Assembly (NCBI GenBank): GCA_964655245.1 | Contig: CAZZLQ010000016.1 | Span: 1-38,338 of the forward strand | From: JBEIHI01 sp964655245 | GTDB taxonomy: Bacteria > Bdellovibrionota > UBA2394 | DNA: 38,338 nt | Reading direction: 5' to 3' | Shown here: piece by piece, positions 23,371 through 31,358 of the stretch | Layout: every line of letters starts with the position of its first letter | Numbering within the stretch: the first letter of the stretch is position 1 | The notes under the pieces: generated by a model | The model's database searches: none | Seen by the model: the letters and a program-made list of their open reading frames with translations, nothing else | Told to the model about the DNA's origin: nothing | Position numbers and translations under genes: made by a program

Positions 23371-24586
23371 ATTCTCGAACCATCACATCCGATCGAATGG
23401 CTGATTCAGACCATCGTTCTAAGCTCAAATCCCTGGCTCGACGAACACGACTGAGCGCCACATACGCCTGACCCGGCTCCCAAATCTGCCCCAAATCGAC
23501 ATGGGCGCGATCGAGTGTCGCTCCCTGAACTTTGTGAATGGTAGTGGCGTAAGCCAAAGTCACGGGGAAATTCACCGCCGAGGCAATTTCTTTGCCCATC
23601 TCATCATGCATCGAGAACGCATACGGCTCGATCTCAACATCACCGCCTGGCGTTGCCACAATCAGATAATCACGTTTGATCTTGCGAACACTTCCACAGG
23701 TTCCATTCACATACTTGAGCTTTGAGTCATTCTTTCGAATCATGACCAAAGCACCAACTTTGAGCTCTAAGCGAGTTGGAATAGGAGCCTCCCGTTTGAG
23801 GGTTTCAATCGCATTGGCATCACCGGCATAGCTCGTTTCAAAAACATGCAAATCATCTTCAATCTGAGAAAGACGCATGTTATTGAAAGCCTCTGTACGG
23901 TCCCGCCTTGAAAAAACTCTGGGAACATCGACATCGACATTCTCAAGAACTCGGGAATTCAGGAATTCGGTCACTTCATCACTGCAATGACCGTCTCGAA
24001 TCTCATTCAAAACCTGAAGAAACTCAGCGTCCTCTGTTCGAACACACTCATTCAAAACAACGCTTCGAAACTCACTTGTCGCCCAAGCTTCACCCAGGAA
24101 AGCCCACTCCTTAGAAGATCCTCGGCTCACCGGTGGCAACTGAGCAAAATCACCCACAGCAATGATCCGAAGGCCGCCCCAGGGTAGCTGCGAATCCCGA
24201 TGAAAGCGAGCCAAGCGCTCGGCCGCATCCAATGCCTCATGGGAGAGCATGGAAACCTCATCAATGACTACGATCGTCGGCTTTGTCAGACGCTTCTTAA
24301 GGCTCTTGTTTTGAGCGCCCTTGGAGAACACCACTTCGGGCCCACCCTGCATCATTCCGAGGCCAAAGAAGCTATGAAAGGTCCTCCCCCCAATCAAAAT
24401 CGCGGCGGCTCCCGTACTCGCAAGCACGGGCAGTTTTTTCTCCTGAACCTCCAGGAATCGCTTCAGAACGAAGCTTTTCCCAGTTCCAGCACTCCCCGTT
24501 AAAAAGACATTTCGGTCTCCCCGAAGAACCTCCAGAGCCACCGTTTGGCTTGGGGTTAAGTTTGGACTGGTCTTTTCTGATTCCAT
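23297..24586 (-). CDS. Pif1/RecD-like superfamily 1 DNA helicase
   Basis: 429 residues with SF1B helicase motifs: Q-like LTPSQTVALEVL, Walker A FLTGSAGTGKSFVL (residues 31-38), motif Ia ASTGAAAILIGGRTFHSFFG, Walker B VVIDEVSMLSHEALDAAERL, motif III AVGDFAQLPPV, and near the end VNFPVTLAYATTIHKVQGATLDRAHVDL plus GQAYVALSRVRRARDLSL, the Pif1/RecD-type motifs V and VI. Pif1 helicases unwind DNA 5' to 3' and resolve G-quadruplexes, R-loops and stalled forks. No extra nuclease or C-terminal domain is present. The 3' end overlaps the convergent secreted-protein gene by 74 nt, so the last 24 codons are read on both strands. Confidence 0.92.
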   Translation of the reverse strand: MESEKTSPNLTPSQTVALEVLRGDRNVFLTGSAGTGKSFVLKRFLEVQEKKLPVLASTGAAAILIGGRTFHSFFGLGMMQGGPEVVFSKGAQNKSLKKRLTKPTIVVIDEVSMLSHEALDAAERLARFHRDSQLPWGGLRIIAVGDFAQLPPVSRGSSKEWAFLGEAWATSEFRSVVLNECVRTEDAEFLQVLNEIRDGHCSDEVTEFLNSRVLENVDVDVPRVFSRRDRTEAFNNMRLSQIEDDLHVFETSYAGDANAIETLKREAPIPTRLELKVGALVMIRKNDSKLKYVNGTCGSVRKIKRDYLIVATPGGDVEIEPYAFSMHDEMGKEIASAVNFPVTLAYATTIHKVQGATLDRAHVDLGQIWEPGQAYVALSRVRRARDLSLERWSESAIRSDVMVREFMAGISSSYKHQAFAGHTHRYSRQ

Positions 24587-24768
24587 CTAATCGCAACAGA
24601 CTGACAAGTCCCCCTGGCAAGAGCAAGATGAAGTCCTCGAACTGAGAATTTTCTTGATATTTGGCACCCCCTGGGCCAAATCTGGGTCCCATAATTATTT
24701 GAAACGAAAGCCAACCATTGAGCTCTGGTGCTCAATCTAGGCCTGATACCTCGCAGGAACGCGTAAAG

Positions 24769-25872
24769 ATGATAGTCATTGGTCGATATCTTTTATTTTT
24801 CATTTTCAGTGTGTGTTTGATCCAGGAGGAAGTCTCCGCCTCGGACCATTGCCGTCGGAGCATTCAGGAGCTTATCAGTGAAACAACCCAAGAAGATTGG
24901 AATCAACTGCCTCCTTCACTGACGTCGATCGGCGCATCCAACTTGGGGCTTCTCTTTGGCGTTGAGGCATCACGAGGATTGATGGGCTGGGATGCTGCGT
25001 TTTCCCACGCTTTTTGGGTCAATACGGCGATTGATCCCATTATCACCATCCTCTCGCACATTGTTGCCACCAATCCTCCGCAAGCTCTGACTCGATTTTT
25101 GTCCGGCAAAGGAACGTATGTTCGCCGAGCCTCGATGAATACTGTTCTCAATACAATGGTGGTCCTCGCTCTCTGGCAAACAGCCGCGGCTCTTCATCCC
25201 GAGATTGAAGTGACCTCGACGGAAGCACTCGGCGCGACAGGACTTTGTGCCGCGTATTACTTTTGTATTCAGTTTGTGAAAAACAAACTCTTCGTCGAGC
25301 TCCCTCGACGCTTCGATGCTCGCGTTCTGAGCCAGATGAAAGAGAGAATTGGGGAACCACTCACCCAGTTAGTCGAACAGGCTGCGGCTCGTGGAGAGCA
25401 AATTGCGATTGATCGATCCCAAGTGGAAGCTCTCTTTGTCGCTGCCCTCGAAGCCGCGACACTGCGAATCCGTTTCGAGGATCGCATTGTGAACCATCCT
25501 CAGCTCATGGCGATCGATTCCATTGCTCGCTCTGTCAAAAAGATCCAGGGCTCTCAAGATCTTAAGAAGCAAATGAAGTGGAGAAAGAAAGTTCTCTTTG
25601 AAGCAGTCTCAGCTCAGGGACTTCTGACTGTGGACGAGAAGCTCAGTCTGTTTGATTTAGGTCAGCCGTTTTCTCGCGAGCAAAGTCTTGAGGTGGTTGA
25701 GCTTCTCAAGCAGCGCTCGTGGCGCAATCAAACGCTTGTCTGGATGGCCTCTGTTGGCGATCAAAGCATCGGGGTGATTCTGGCCGGAGGCATTCTCCTC
25801 AGAGGTCTGACCGAATGGGCCATGTCACCCGGCAATCCCAGTTTCTGGTTTCATTTTTTTGGCGGACCCTAA
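24769..25872 (+). CDS. Membrane protein of unknown function (leader-Cys type)
   Basis: No family recognised. ATG 24769 follows AGGAA by 10 nt and opens a signal-peptide-like leader (YLLFFIFSVCLIQEEVSASDHC, cleavage near SASDHC). The mature sequence has Cys28 followed at +4 by Ile (CRRSI). Three or four hydrophobic segments follow: GWDAAFSHAFWVNTAIDPIITIL, MNTVLNTMVVLALWQTAAAL, ALGATGLCAAYYFCIQFV and, near the end, IGVILAGGILLRGLTEW. Between them lies a long charged helical region (about 185-330). The leader-Cys start is shared with the genes at 11806, 14421 and 22687. The stop is 4 nt from the convergent lipoprotein gene. Confidence 0.7.
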   Translation: MIVIGRYLLFFIFSVCLIQEEVSASDHCRRSIQELISETTQEDWNQLPPSLTSIGASNLGLLFGVEASRGLMGWDAAFSHAFWVNTAIDPIITILSHIVATNPPQALTRFLSGKGTYVRRASMNTVLNTMVVLALWQTAAALHPEIEVTSTEALGATGLCAAYYFCIQFVKNKLFVELPRRFDARVLSQMKERIGEPLTQLVEQAAARGEQIAIDRSQVEALFVAALEAATLRIRFEDRIVNHPQLMAIDSIARSVKKIQGSQDLKKQMKWRKKVLFEAVSAQGLLTVDEKLSLFDLGQPFSREQSLEVVELLKQRSWRNQTLVWMASVGDQSIGVILAGGILLRGLTEWAMSPGNPSFWFHFFGGP

Positions 25873-25876
25873 AGGC

Positions 25877-27217
25877 TTAGTCAGCAAAACCTATGTAATG
25901 ATTATGGTTACGAGGAATCAGCACTGGCAGGAGCGACTGAGTTCCCGGAGCCGAGCTTGAATCCACCGTTGATAAATCGCCAAAGCCAAAGAACTGATAA
26001 CCCGCCCCCATATCATCGAAAGAATAGGATAAGCTGTCATCGGCCTCTTCGATATCTTTCCAATCGGGATAATCATTGTAAGGACTGGTGGGTTCCGTTT
26101 CCGAATCTGCCTCGGAGTTTGTAGGATCTGTTTCCTGACCTTCTGAGTCAGAGTTGCCGGAAGTACCTGCAATCAATTTCTGATACTCAGCAAGAAGATT
26201 CCACTCACGCGCAACCACACGAATACGCGCCATCACTTCATGATAAGCATTCAAACATTCGTAGACATAGTGGGCAGAGCTACCCCAATCTCTGTAACTC
26301 TGGATCACAGAAAGTGCCCCTGGGACCGATCCAGAATGCTCGGAAGATTTATAGTAATTGGCTGCATAGATTTGAGGTTGATCCAATGCCGTTTTCTGAA
26401 TCGGAGCCGTCACCTCAAAGGTTCCTAGCAGACCCTCGTCTGGATCCACCGCTGTGATCGTATCAATAGGAAGCTCATCCTCACCCTTGGCATCATAAGA
26501 ATCCATACCAGGACCTTCAAAACAATTGGCAAGACTTCCACCCCACTCAGTACCTGGAGTGTTAGTCACCTCTCCATTACTTCGAACCATCAGGGTGTAA
26601 TAATAGGGGCAGCAGTTTCGGCCGTTGATAAAGATATCTGTATAGTCAAACGGACATCGAAGATCGTCCTTACTCGTGGCTGCAGCTCCGTAAAGCTGAT
26701 TATGGGTGTACCATCGACCCGCAATGGCATACCAAATGTCTGCCGTCGCTCCCACTCCGCTCGGCACAGCCGTCGCGGGCGTAATCAACTCTCCATCGGA
26801 GTTTTCTTCATAAAACACGGCACCTGGAATGACCCCCACAGGGGCGATGTTATAGAAGTAGGGAACAAATCGGCGATACTCACACAGATCTCCAGGAAGA
26901 GCATCGTTCATCGTAAAGCCACGGAAAAACATATCGAGCTCAGGCATGTCGACCACACAAAAGGCATCTTCACCTGATTGGGCACGGCAAGCTGTCGAGC
27001 CATCACCGTTCTTCGAAATGACGACATCCCACTCAGACGATGTGTTGACCTGAACCTCAAAGAATTCAGTCGAGGGAATGTTCTCTGTCTCACCATCATC
27101 ACCGCCAGTTCCACCACCTCCGCCGCCGCCAGTTGTGGCTTCATCCAAACTACAGCTAGAAAGAAGTGGCAAAGCAGCCAATGTCGACAAGACAAAAACG
27201 AATTTGACGAGTTTCAT
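25877..27217 (-). CDS. Cys-rich lipoprotein with poly-Gly linker
   Basis: A 446-residue product from ATG 27217, chosen because a GGGGGGATT site precedes it and it begins a lipoprotein signal (MKLVKFVFVLSTLAALPLLSSC, Cys22). Right after the lipidated Cys comes a flexible linker with seven Gly in a row and acidic residues, then a globular region with about ten cysteines (CRAQSGEDAFC, LCEYRR, RCPFD, NCCPYYY, NCFEG, ECLNAY) that probably form disulfides. A low-complexity acidic stretch (SDSEGQETDPTNSEADSETE) precedes the C-terminal part. Aromatic residues are frequent. The arrangement suits a surface-exposed adhesin or binding protein, but no family is recognised. It stands alone, convergent with the gene at 24769. 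Confidence 0.78.
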   Translation of the reverse strand: MKLVKFVFVLSTLAALPLLSSCSLDEATTGGGGGGGTGGDDGETENIPSTEFFEVQVNTSSEWDVVISKNGDGSTACRAQSGEDAFCVVDMPELDMFFRGFTMNDALPGDLCEYRRFVPYFYNIAPVGVIPGAVFYEENSDGELITPATAVPSGVGATADIWYAIAGRWYTHNQLYGAAATSKDDLRCPFDYTDIFINGRNCCPYYYTLMVRSNGEVTNTPGTEWGGSLANCFEGPGMDSYDAKGEDELPIDTITAVDPDEGLLGTFEVTAPIQKTALDQPQIYAANYYKSSEHSGSVPGALSVIQSYRDWGSSAHYVYECLNAYHEVMARIRVVAREWNLLAEYQKLIAGTSGNSDSEGQETDPTNSEADSETEPTSPYNDYPDWKDIEEADDSLSYSFDDMGAGYQFFGFGDLSTVDSSSAPGTQSLLPVLIPRNHNHYIGFAD

Positions 27218-27347
27218 CCGAGAATCCCCCCTCACCCGCATCCTACGGGCATTAAGAATATCTCTTAGTGTAACTCACTTCAAAAATTGACCCAAAGCAG
27301 AGAGGGGCCAAAAAATCACGGCGCATTGCACTGTAGTCTAAGTCTCA

Positions 27348-28853
27348 TCAAACCTTGAAATACGACTCAATAAACTCAGCTGCAAAGCGGGCTCCATATC
27401 CTGTGAACACGGAGTCGGTATGCGCGAGCCCACCCTCTTTCTCCGAGGCGGCCAAATCAATGTGAACCCATGGGGTCTTCTCATTCACAAATCGATTCAA
27501 GAAAAAGGCCGCGTAGATGTGATCAACACCTGGCGCTTTAACGCACTGCAGAGTATCTGCAATCGTTGATTCAAGAGGCTTTCCATAGTCTGCATCCAAA
27601 GGAAACGTCCAAACCCTCTCACCACTTTCGCGACCTGCAGCCTTGATGGGCTCATGCAACTTCTCTTGATTGGTGAACCCCGCAGCGTAGCTTTTTCCGA
27701 GCGATCGCACCGCTGATCCGGTGAGTGTTGCAAAATCCATCAAGAGCGCGGGCTCTTCACGATCGGCCAAACAAAGAGTGTCCGCCAGAACCATTCGGCC
27801 CTCAGCATCTGTATTGACCACCTCAATCGTTAATCCGTTGAGAGCTTTCACGACTTCATCAGCCTTGTAGGCCTTGGGGGAAATATGATTTTCCGTCACG
27901 CCCAGAAACGCCTTCATCTTGAGTGGCCATTTCATCTTGCTCGCCATCATCAGTGTGGCCAAACAAACGGCTGATCCCTGCATATCGCCCTTCATGCTGA
28001 TCATATAGCCGCCGGTTTTCACATCGTAACCACCGGTATCAAAGCAAAGACCCTTGCCGACAAGCACGAGGGGCTTCTTGTTTTTTGCAGCACGAGGTGA
28101 ATAGGTAATCTCGTGAATCCCACCTTTCGAATCAGGATCCCCGCGATCAACAGCCGTAAAGGCTTCAGCTCCCATTTTCTTGAGAGCTTTGTTTGAGTGA
28201 AACTCATGCTGCCATCCAAAGGATTTGCACAGCTTTTGAATCTCAACCGCATACTCTCCAGCTCCGAGAACATTCGGGGGAAGCGATCCCAAATAGCGAA
28301 TCACGTTGGATCCGTTGCCCTTGTGAAGACCACGAACAAACTCCGTCTCAAAAGCTTTCGAAGCCAAGACATCCACGGCCTCCAGTGAATAAGGCTTGGC
28401 CTTTTCCGTTCGCTTGCCGTACTCAGGCATCGCAAAAATTCGGGCAGCTACAGCTGAGCCCAAACAGTCCGCAATGCGCACTTCATTCTTGGCATGACAA
28501 AAAATCGACAATCGCTTGATCGAAGTTCCGATCGCCACCTGAGAAACTTTTTTTCCAAATCCCAGCAAAGAAAATGAACTCTCATCTTTGGGCAAAACGG
28601 CCAAAATAACATCCGGCTCTCCCTCGCCCCCTAAAAACTTCATCACATCTCCGGCCTTGGGCTGCTCAAAAAGGCGGCTCACCTGAACGCGAACAAGCTG
28701 CGAGACGAAATCCGGAAACTCAGACAAAAAATTCTTGGCCTTCACATGACTTTCTTCGGTCAGCACAACGAGGCTTCGACCAAAATCAGATTTGGTCCAT
28801 TTTTTAGCTTTCTGAACGGGAACCTGAGAGACTTTGAGATCGATGAATTTCAT
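27348..28853 (-). CDS. pepA: Leucyl aminopeptidase (M17 family)
   Basis: I start at ATG 28853 (MKFIDLKVSQVPV), because the longer frame to 28979 would run into the divergent PfkB gene. The 501-residue enzyme has the M17 C-terminal catalytic domain: LVGKGLCFDTGGYDVK (metal-binding Lys and Asp), MKGDMQGSAVCLATLMM, and the signature NTDAEGRMVLADTL. The N-terminal half is the divergent regulatory/hexamerisation domain. M17 enzymes are two-metal hexameric aminopeptidases in the cytosol, used for peptide turnover; some also bind DNA at cer or xer sites. Substitution of Thr for the usual Ser in FDSGG and Cys for Thr before it is a mild departure from the consensus. Confidence 0.92.
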   Translation of the reverse strand: MKFIDLKVSQVPVQKAKKWTKSDFGRSLVVLTEESHVKAKNFLSEFPDFVSQLVRVQVSRLFEQPKAGDVMKFLGGEGEPDVILAVLPKDESSFSLLGFGKKVSQVAIGTSIKRLSIFCHAKNEVRIADCLGSAVAARIFAMPEYGKRTEKAKPYSLEAVDVLASKAFETEFVRGLHKGNGSNVIRYLGSLPPNVLGAGEYAVEIQKLCKSFGWQHEFHSNKALKKMGAEAFTAVDRGDPDSKGGIHEITYSPRAAKNKKPLVLVGKGLCFDTGGYDVKTGGYMISMKGDMQGSAVCLATLMMASKMKWPLKMKAFLGVTENHISPKAYKADEVVKALNGLTIEVVNTDAEGRMVLADTLCLADREEPALLMDFATLTGSAVRSLGKSYAAGFTNQEKLHEPIKAAGRESGERVWTFPLDADYGKPLESTIADTLQCVKAPGVDHIYAAFFLNRFVNEKTPWVHIDLAASEKEGGLAHTDSVFTGYGARFAAEFIESYFKV

Positions 28854-28931
28854 TTGAATTTTATGTCTCAAAAAGCCCCAATTTTCGAGATCTTTGTTGC
28901 CTTTTCTCCCTAGGCAAAGGAATTTGTGCGC

Positions 28932-29969
28932 ATGGAATGGGATCTCGTTGGCCTGGGTAATGCCCTCTTGGACGTTCAAGTAGAAGCCCCCGATTCGTTT
29001 TTGACCGAAATCGGCGCAGCTAAAGCATCGATGTCACTCGTGACATTTAAATCGCAAGAAGAGACCCTTCAAAAGGTTCGTGACCGCTATGGTCGTTTTG
29101 TGAAGTACACCAGCGGAGGAAGCGCTGCCAACACGCTCGCTGGCTTTGCAAGCTGGGGCGGCAAGGGCTTCTTCATCGGCAAAGTCGGTGCGGATGAAAA
29201 CGGGCGACACTACCGAGAGGATCTTGAAAACTGTGGTGTGAAGACGGCTCTCTCAATCGGCAAACATGATTACACAGGAACTTGTCTTGCGCTTATTTCA
29301 CCTGACGCTGAGAGAACCATGCTCACTCATTTAGGAGTCGCCGTTCAACTCGACCCCGCTGATGTTATCGATGAAGTCGTATTAAAAACAAAATGTATTT
29401 ATATTGAAGGATATCTCTGGGACTCACCGACGGCTCGCGAAGCTGCACGAAAGGCCATTCAAACCGCTCGATCTCGAGGAATACTTGTCTCCATGACCAC
29501 GAGCGATCGCTTTTGTATCCAAAGACACAAGGGTGATTTCATCGAACTGGCGCAAAAACACTGCGATATTCTCTTTTGTAATGAGAGCGAAGCGATGGAA
29601 CTCACGGACACAAACTCACCTGAAGCAGCTCTTCAGATTCTCAAAGCTTGGACACCAACAGTCTGCATCACAGCGGGCCCACGAGGCGCTCTCCTCAGTC
29701 ATCGAAAAACCAATGAAGTTCTAAGCCTTGAAACATGGGATGTTGCGCTCAAAGACAAGCTGGGCGCAGGAGATCTCTTTGCGGCTGGGTTTTTGTATGG
29801 TCATCTCAAAGGCTACTCTTTGAAGGAAGCTGGATTTCTGGGCTGCTATTCAGCGACTCGAGTGATTCAACAAATGGGAGCACGCCTCGAAAAGCCACTG
29901 CAGACGCATCTTACAGAAGCCTTGGCAGGTCCCCTTCCCAATCAGAAAACTCTCAAGATTGCTTTATGA
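28932..29969 (+). CDS. PfkB-family carbohydrate/nucleoside kinase (adenosine-kinase-like)
   Basis: The start is ATG 28932, or GTG 28926 two codons earlier; the AAAGGA site lies 4 nt from GTG and 10 nt from ATG. About 345 residues with PfkB features: GLGNALLDVQVEAPDSFL at the N-terminus, FVKYTSGGSAANTLAGFASWGGKGFFIGKVGADENGRHY (substrate-binding glycines), and the C-terminal catalytic signature KLGAGDLFAAGFLYG with Asp as base. The order and the SGGSAANT motif are close to adenosine/inosine-guanosine kinases and related sugar kinases. It probably phosphorylates a nucleoside or sugar using ATP. Divergent from pepA, it overlaps the convergent dut gene by 6 nt. Confidence 0.9.
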   Translation: MEWDLVGLGNALLDVQVEAPDSFLTEIGAAKASMSLVTFKSQEETLQKVRDRYGRFVKYTSGGSAANTLAGFASWGGKGFFIGKVGADENGRHYREDLENCGVKTALSIGKHDYTGTCLALISPDAERTMLTHLGVAVQLDPADVIDEVVLKTKCIYIEGYLWDSPTAREAARKAIQTARSRGILVSMTTSDRFCIQRHKGDFIELAQKHCDILFCNESEAMELTDTNSPEAALQILKAWTPTVCITAGPRGALLSHRKTNEVLSLETWDVALKDKLGAGDLFAAGFLYGHLKGYSLKEAGFLGCYSATRVIQQMGARLEKPLQTHLTEALAGPLPNQKTLKIAL

Positions 29970-30407
29970 TCGGCTGACGCCGGTCGAACCAAAGCCACCG
30001 CTACCGCGCTCTGTTTCGCTCAACTCAGAGACTTCGACAATCTGGGGCTGTACCACCGCAGCGATAACCCCTTGAGCGATTCGATCTCCGACCTTGATCT
30101 CCACAGGCTTGTTCATACAAGTCGACATAATAATTTTGATCTCGCCTCGATAATCGCTGTCGACTGTTCCGACTCCGTTGACCAAGAAAACACCAGCCTT
30201 TGCGGACAATCCGGAACGAGCTCGAACTTGCAACTCAAACCCCTCGGGCACTTCCACCGAAAGGCCTGTGCGAACAAGAGTCACCTCACCGGGCTTGATC
30301 TGTGTTGCTTCGAGGGCATGAAAGTCAAAGCCTGCTGCCCCCTTGGTCTGAAATTGGGGAATGATTGCTTGGGAGTCGAGTTTCTTAAATCGAAGTTCTT
30401 GAGCCAT
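29964..30407 (-). CDS. dut: dUTP diphosphatase (trimeric dUTPase)
   Basis: 147 residues with the five dUTPase motifs in order: AAGFDFHA, RARSGLSAKAGV, NGVGTVDSDYRGEIKI (catalytic Asp and nucleotide-binding), GDRIAQGVIAAV and the glycine-rich C-terminal arm RGSGGFGSTG. The homotrimer hydrolyses dUTP to dUMP, keeping uracil out of DNA and feeding dTMP synthesis. The length is standard. The zinc-finger/histone-fold gene ends 38 nt upstream on the same strand, so the two are probably in one operon, and both act on DNA. Confidence 0.97.
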   Translation of the reverse strand: MAQELRFKKLDSQAIIPQFQTKGAAGFDFHALEATQIKPGEVTLVRTGLSVEVPEGFELQVRARSGLSAKAGVFLVNGVGTVDSDYRGEIKIIMSTCMNKPVEIKVGDRIAQGVIAAVVQPQIVEVSELSETERGSGGFGSTGVSRS

Positions 30408-30445
30408 CAGGCAGATCTAAACAAAGCCTGATTTTCCATCAAGCC

Positions 30446-30901
30446 TTAAGGAACGTCCCGATCCATCACGGTCTTTCGACCCTGCCGACGAGCTTCCTCG
30501 ATAGCTCGATCGCAGAGGCGCTTAATCCGAGCCGTCAGCGCCTCGTAGGCGCTGGAAGAAGTATTGAGGCCTGACTTTTCAGAGATGTACTTACGGACCT
30601 TTGAAACCACAACGAGCAGCTCGTCATCTCCAAGCTTATCGTCTTGGACAATAATCCGCTTTCCGCCTTCTAGCTTCTCGCTCTCCTCGAGACTTCGTGG
30701 AGCTCTCTTCTCAATGGCCTCCGCGGTATCGGGGCGGTGTCTTTCAGTGGGAATATGCGCATCCCAGCAAGGCACGCTACAAAACACATAATTGGTGGCA
30801 CGCGCCCGACAACCAGAGACTGAGCAGACCTGATAAAGTTCACCCAGTCCGATATCTTTCTTACACGTGCTACATCGTTTCCACGTATTGGTAGAGCTCA
30901 T
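30446..30901 (-). CDS. Zinc-finger plus histone-fold protein
   Basis: 151 residues from ATG 30901 (MSSTNTWKRCSTC). The N-terminal half has eight candidate zinc ligands: Cys10, Cys13, Cys26, Cys31, Cys41, Cys45, His49 and His55, spacing that suits a two-zinc cross-brace (ZZ/MYND-like) domain. A charged linker follows. Residues 93-151 read as one histone fold: helix 1 DELLVVVSKVRKYISEKSG, long helix 2 TSSSAYEALTARIKRLCDRA, and the loop-2 signature RKTVMDRDV, which corresponds to the RxTxxxxD pairing motif of archaeal histones. Bdellovibrio has a described DNA-binding histone (Bd0055/HBb), so this is consistent with the clade. DNA binding or a chromatin role is inferred. It lies upstream of dut and divergent from a release-factor-like gene. 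Confidence 0.85.
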   Translation of the reverse strand: MSSTNTWKRCSTCKKDIGLGELYQVCSVSGCRARATNYVFCSVPCWDAHIPTERHRPDTAEAIEKRAPRSLEESEKLEGGKRIIVQDDKLGDDELLVVVSKVRKYISEKSGLNTSSSAYEALTARIKRLCDRAIEEARRQGRKTVMDRDVP

Positions 30902-30950
30902 GTGAATCCAGTCTATCCTTGTTTTCAAAAAGTCCTTAGAATTTTTCTAG

Positions 30951-31358
30951 ATGATCTCTGACGCCAAACAGAAACTAATTGCCGAGCGAATGCTCAAACT
31001 TGGCATTTTGGAGCAAGATCTTGAGGAGCATTTTGTTCGAAGCTCGGGCAAAGGTGGGCAAAACGTCAATAAGGTAAACACGTGTGTGTGGCTCAAGCAC
31101 ATACCTACATCCACTGAAGTCAAATGTCAGAAGACTCGCTCTCAAGTCGATAATCGATACCTTGCACGTGTTATCCTCTGCGAAAAAATCGAAGCACAGA
31201 TTCTTGGAAAACAATCAGAGCTTGAGCGTGAACGTCATCGAATTCGAAAACAGAAAAAAAGACGCACGCGTCGAGGCAAAGAAAAGATGCTTCAGGAAAA
31301 GAAGGCCACCTCCCAAAAGAAGCAGTGGAGAAAGTCACCCGGATCTTCTGATTACTGA
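30951..31358 (+). CDS. RF-1-domain peptide-release/ribosome-rescue protein
   Basis: A 135-residue protein holding the catalytic domain of class I release factors without the codon-recognition domains. The GGQ motif sits in VRSSGKGGQNVNKVNTCVWL (Gly-Gly-Gln near residues 35-37) and is followed by SQVDNRYLARVILCEKIEAQIL. The C-terminus is a long basic tail rich in Lys and Arg (ERHRIRKQKKRRTRRGKEK), which in ArfB/YaeJ and the MTRFR type inserts into the mRNA channel of stalled ribosomes. A role as peptidyl-tRNA hydrolase for rescue of stalled ribosomes is therefore likely. It starts 49 bp from the divergent histone-fold gene and overlaps the convergent SGNH hydrolase by 7 nt. Confidence 0.88.
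   Translation: MISDAKQKLIAERMLKLGILEQDLEEHFVRSSGKGGQNVNKVNTCVWLKHIPTSTEVKCQKTRSQVDNRYLARVILCEKIEAQILGKQSELERERHRIRKQKKRRTRRGKEKMLQEKKATSQKKQWRKSPGSSDY

Noticed and set aside
11806..25872. The shared Cys after the leaders as a lipoprotein Cys
   Set aside because: It does not directly follow a lipobox ([LVI][ASTVI][GAS]) in any of the four proteins.
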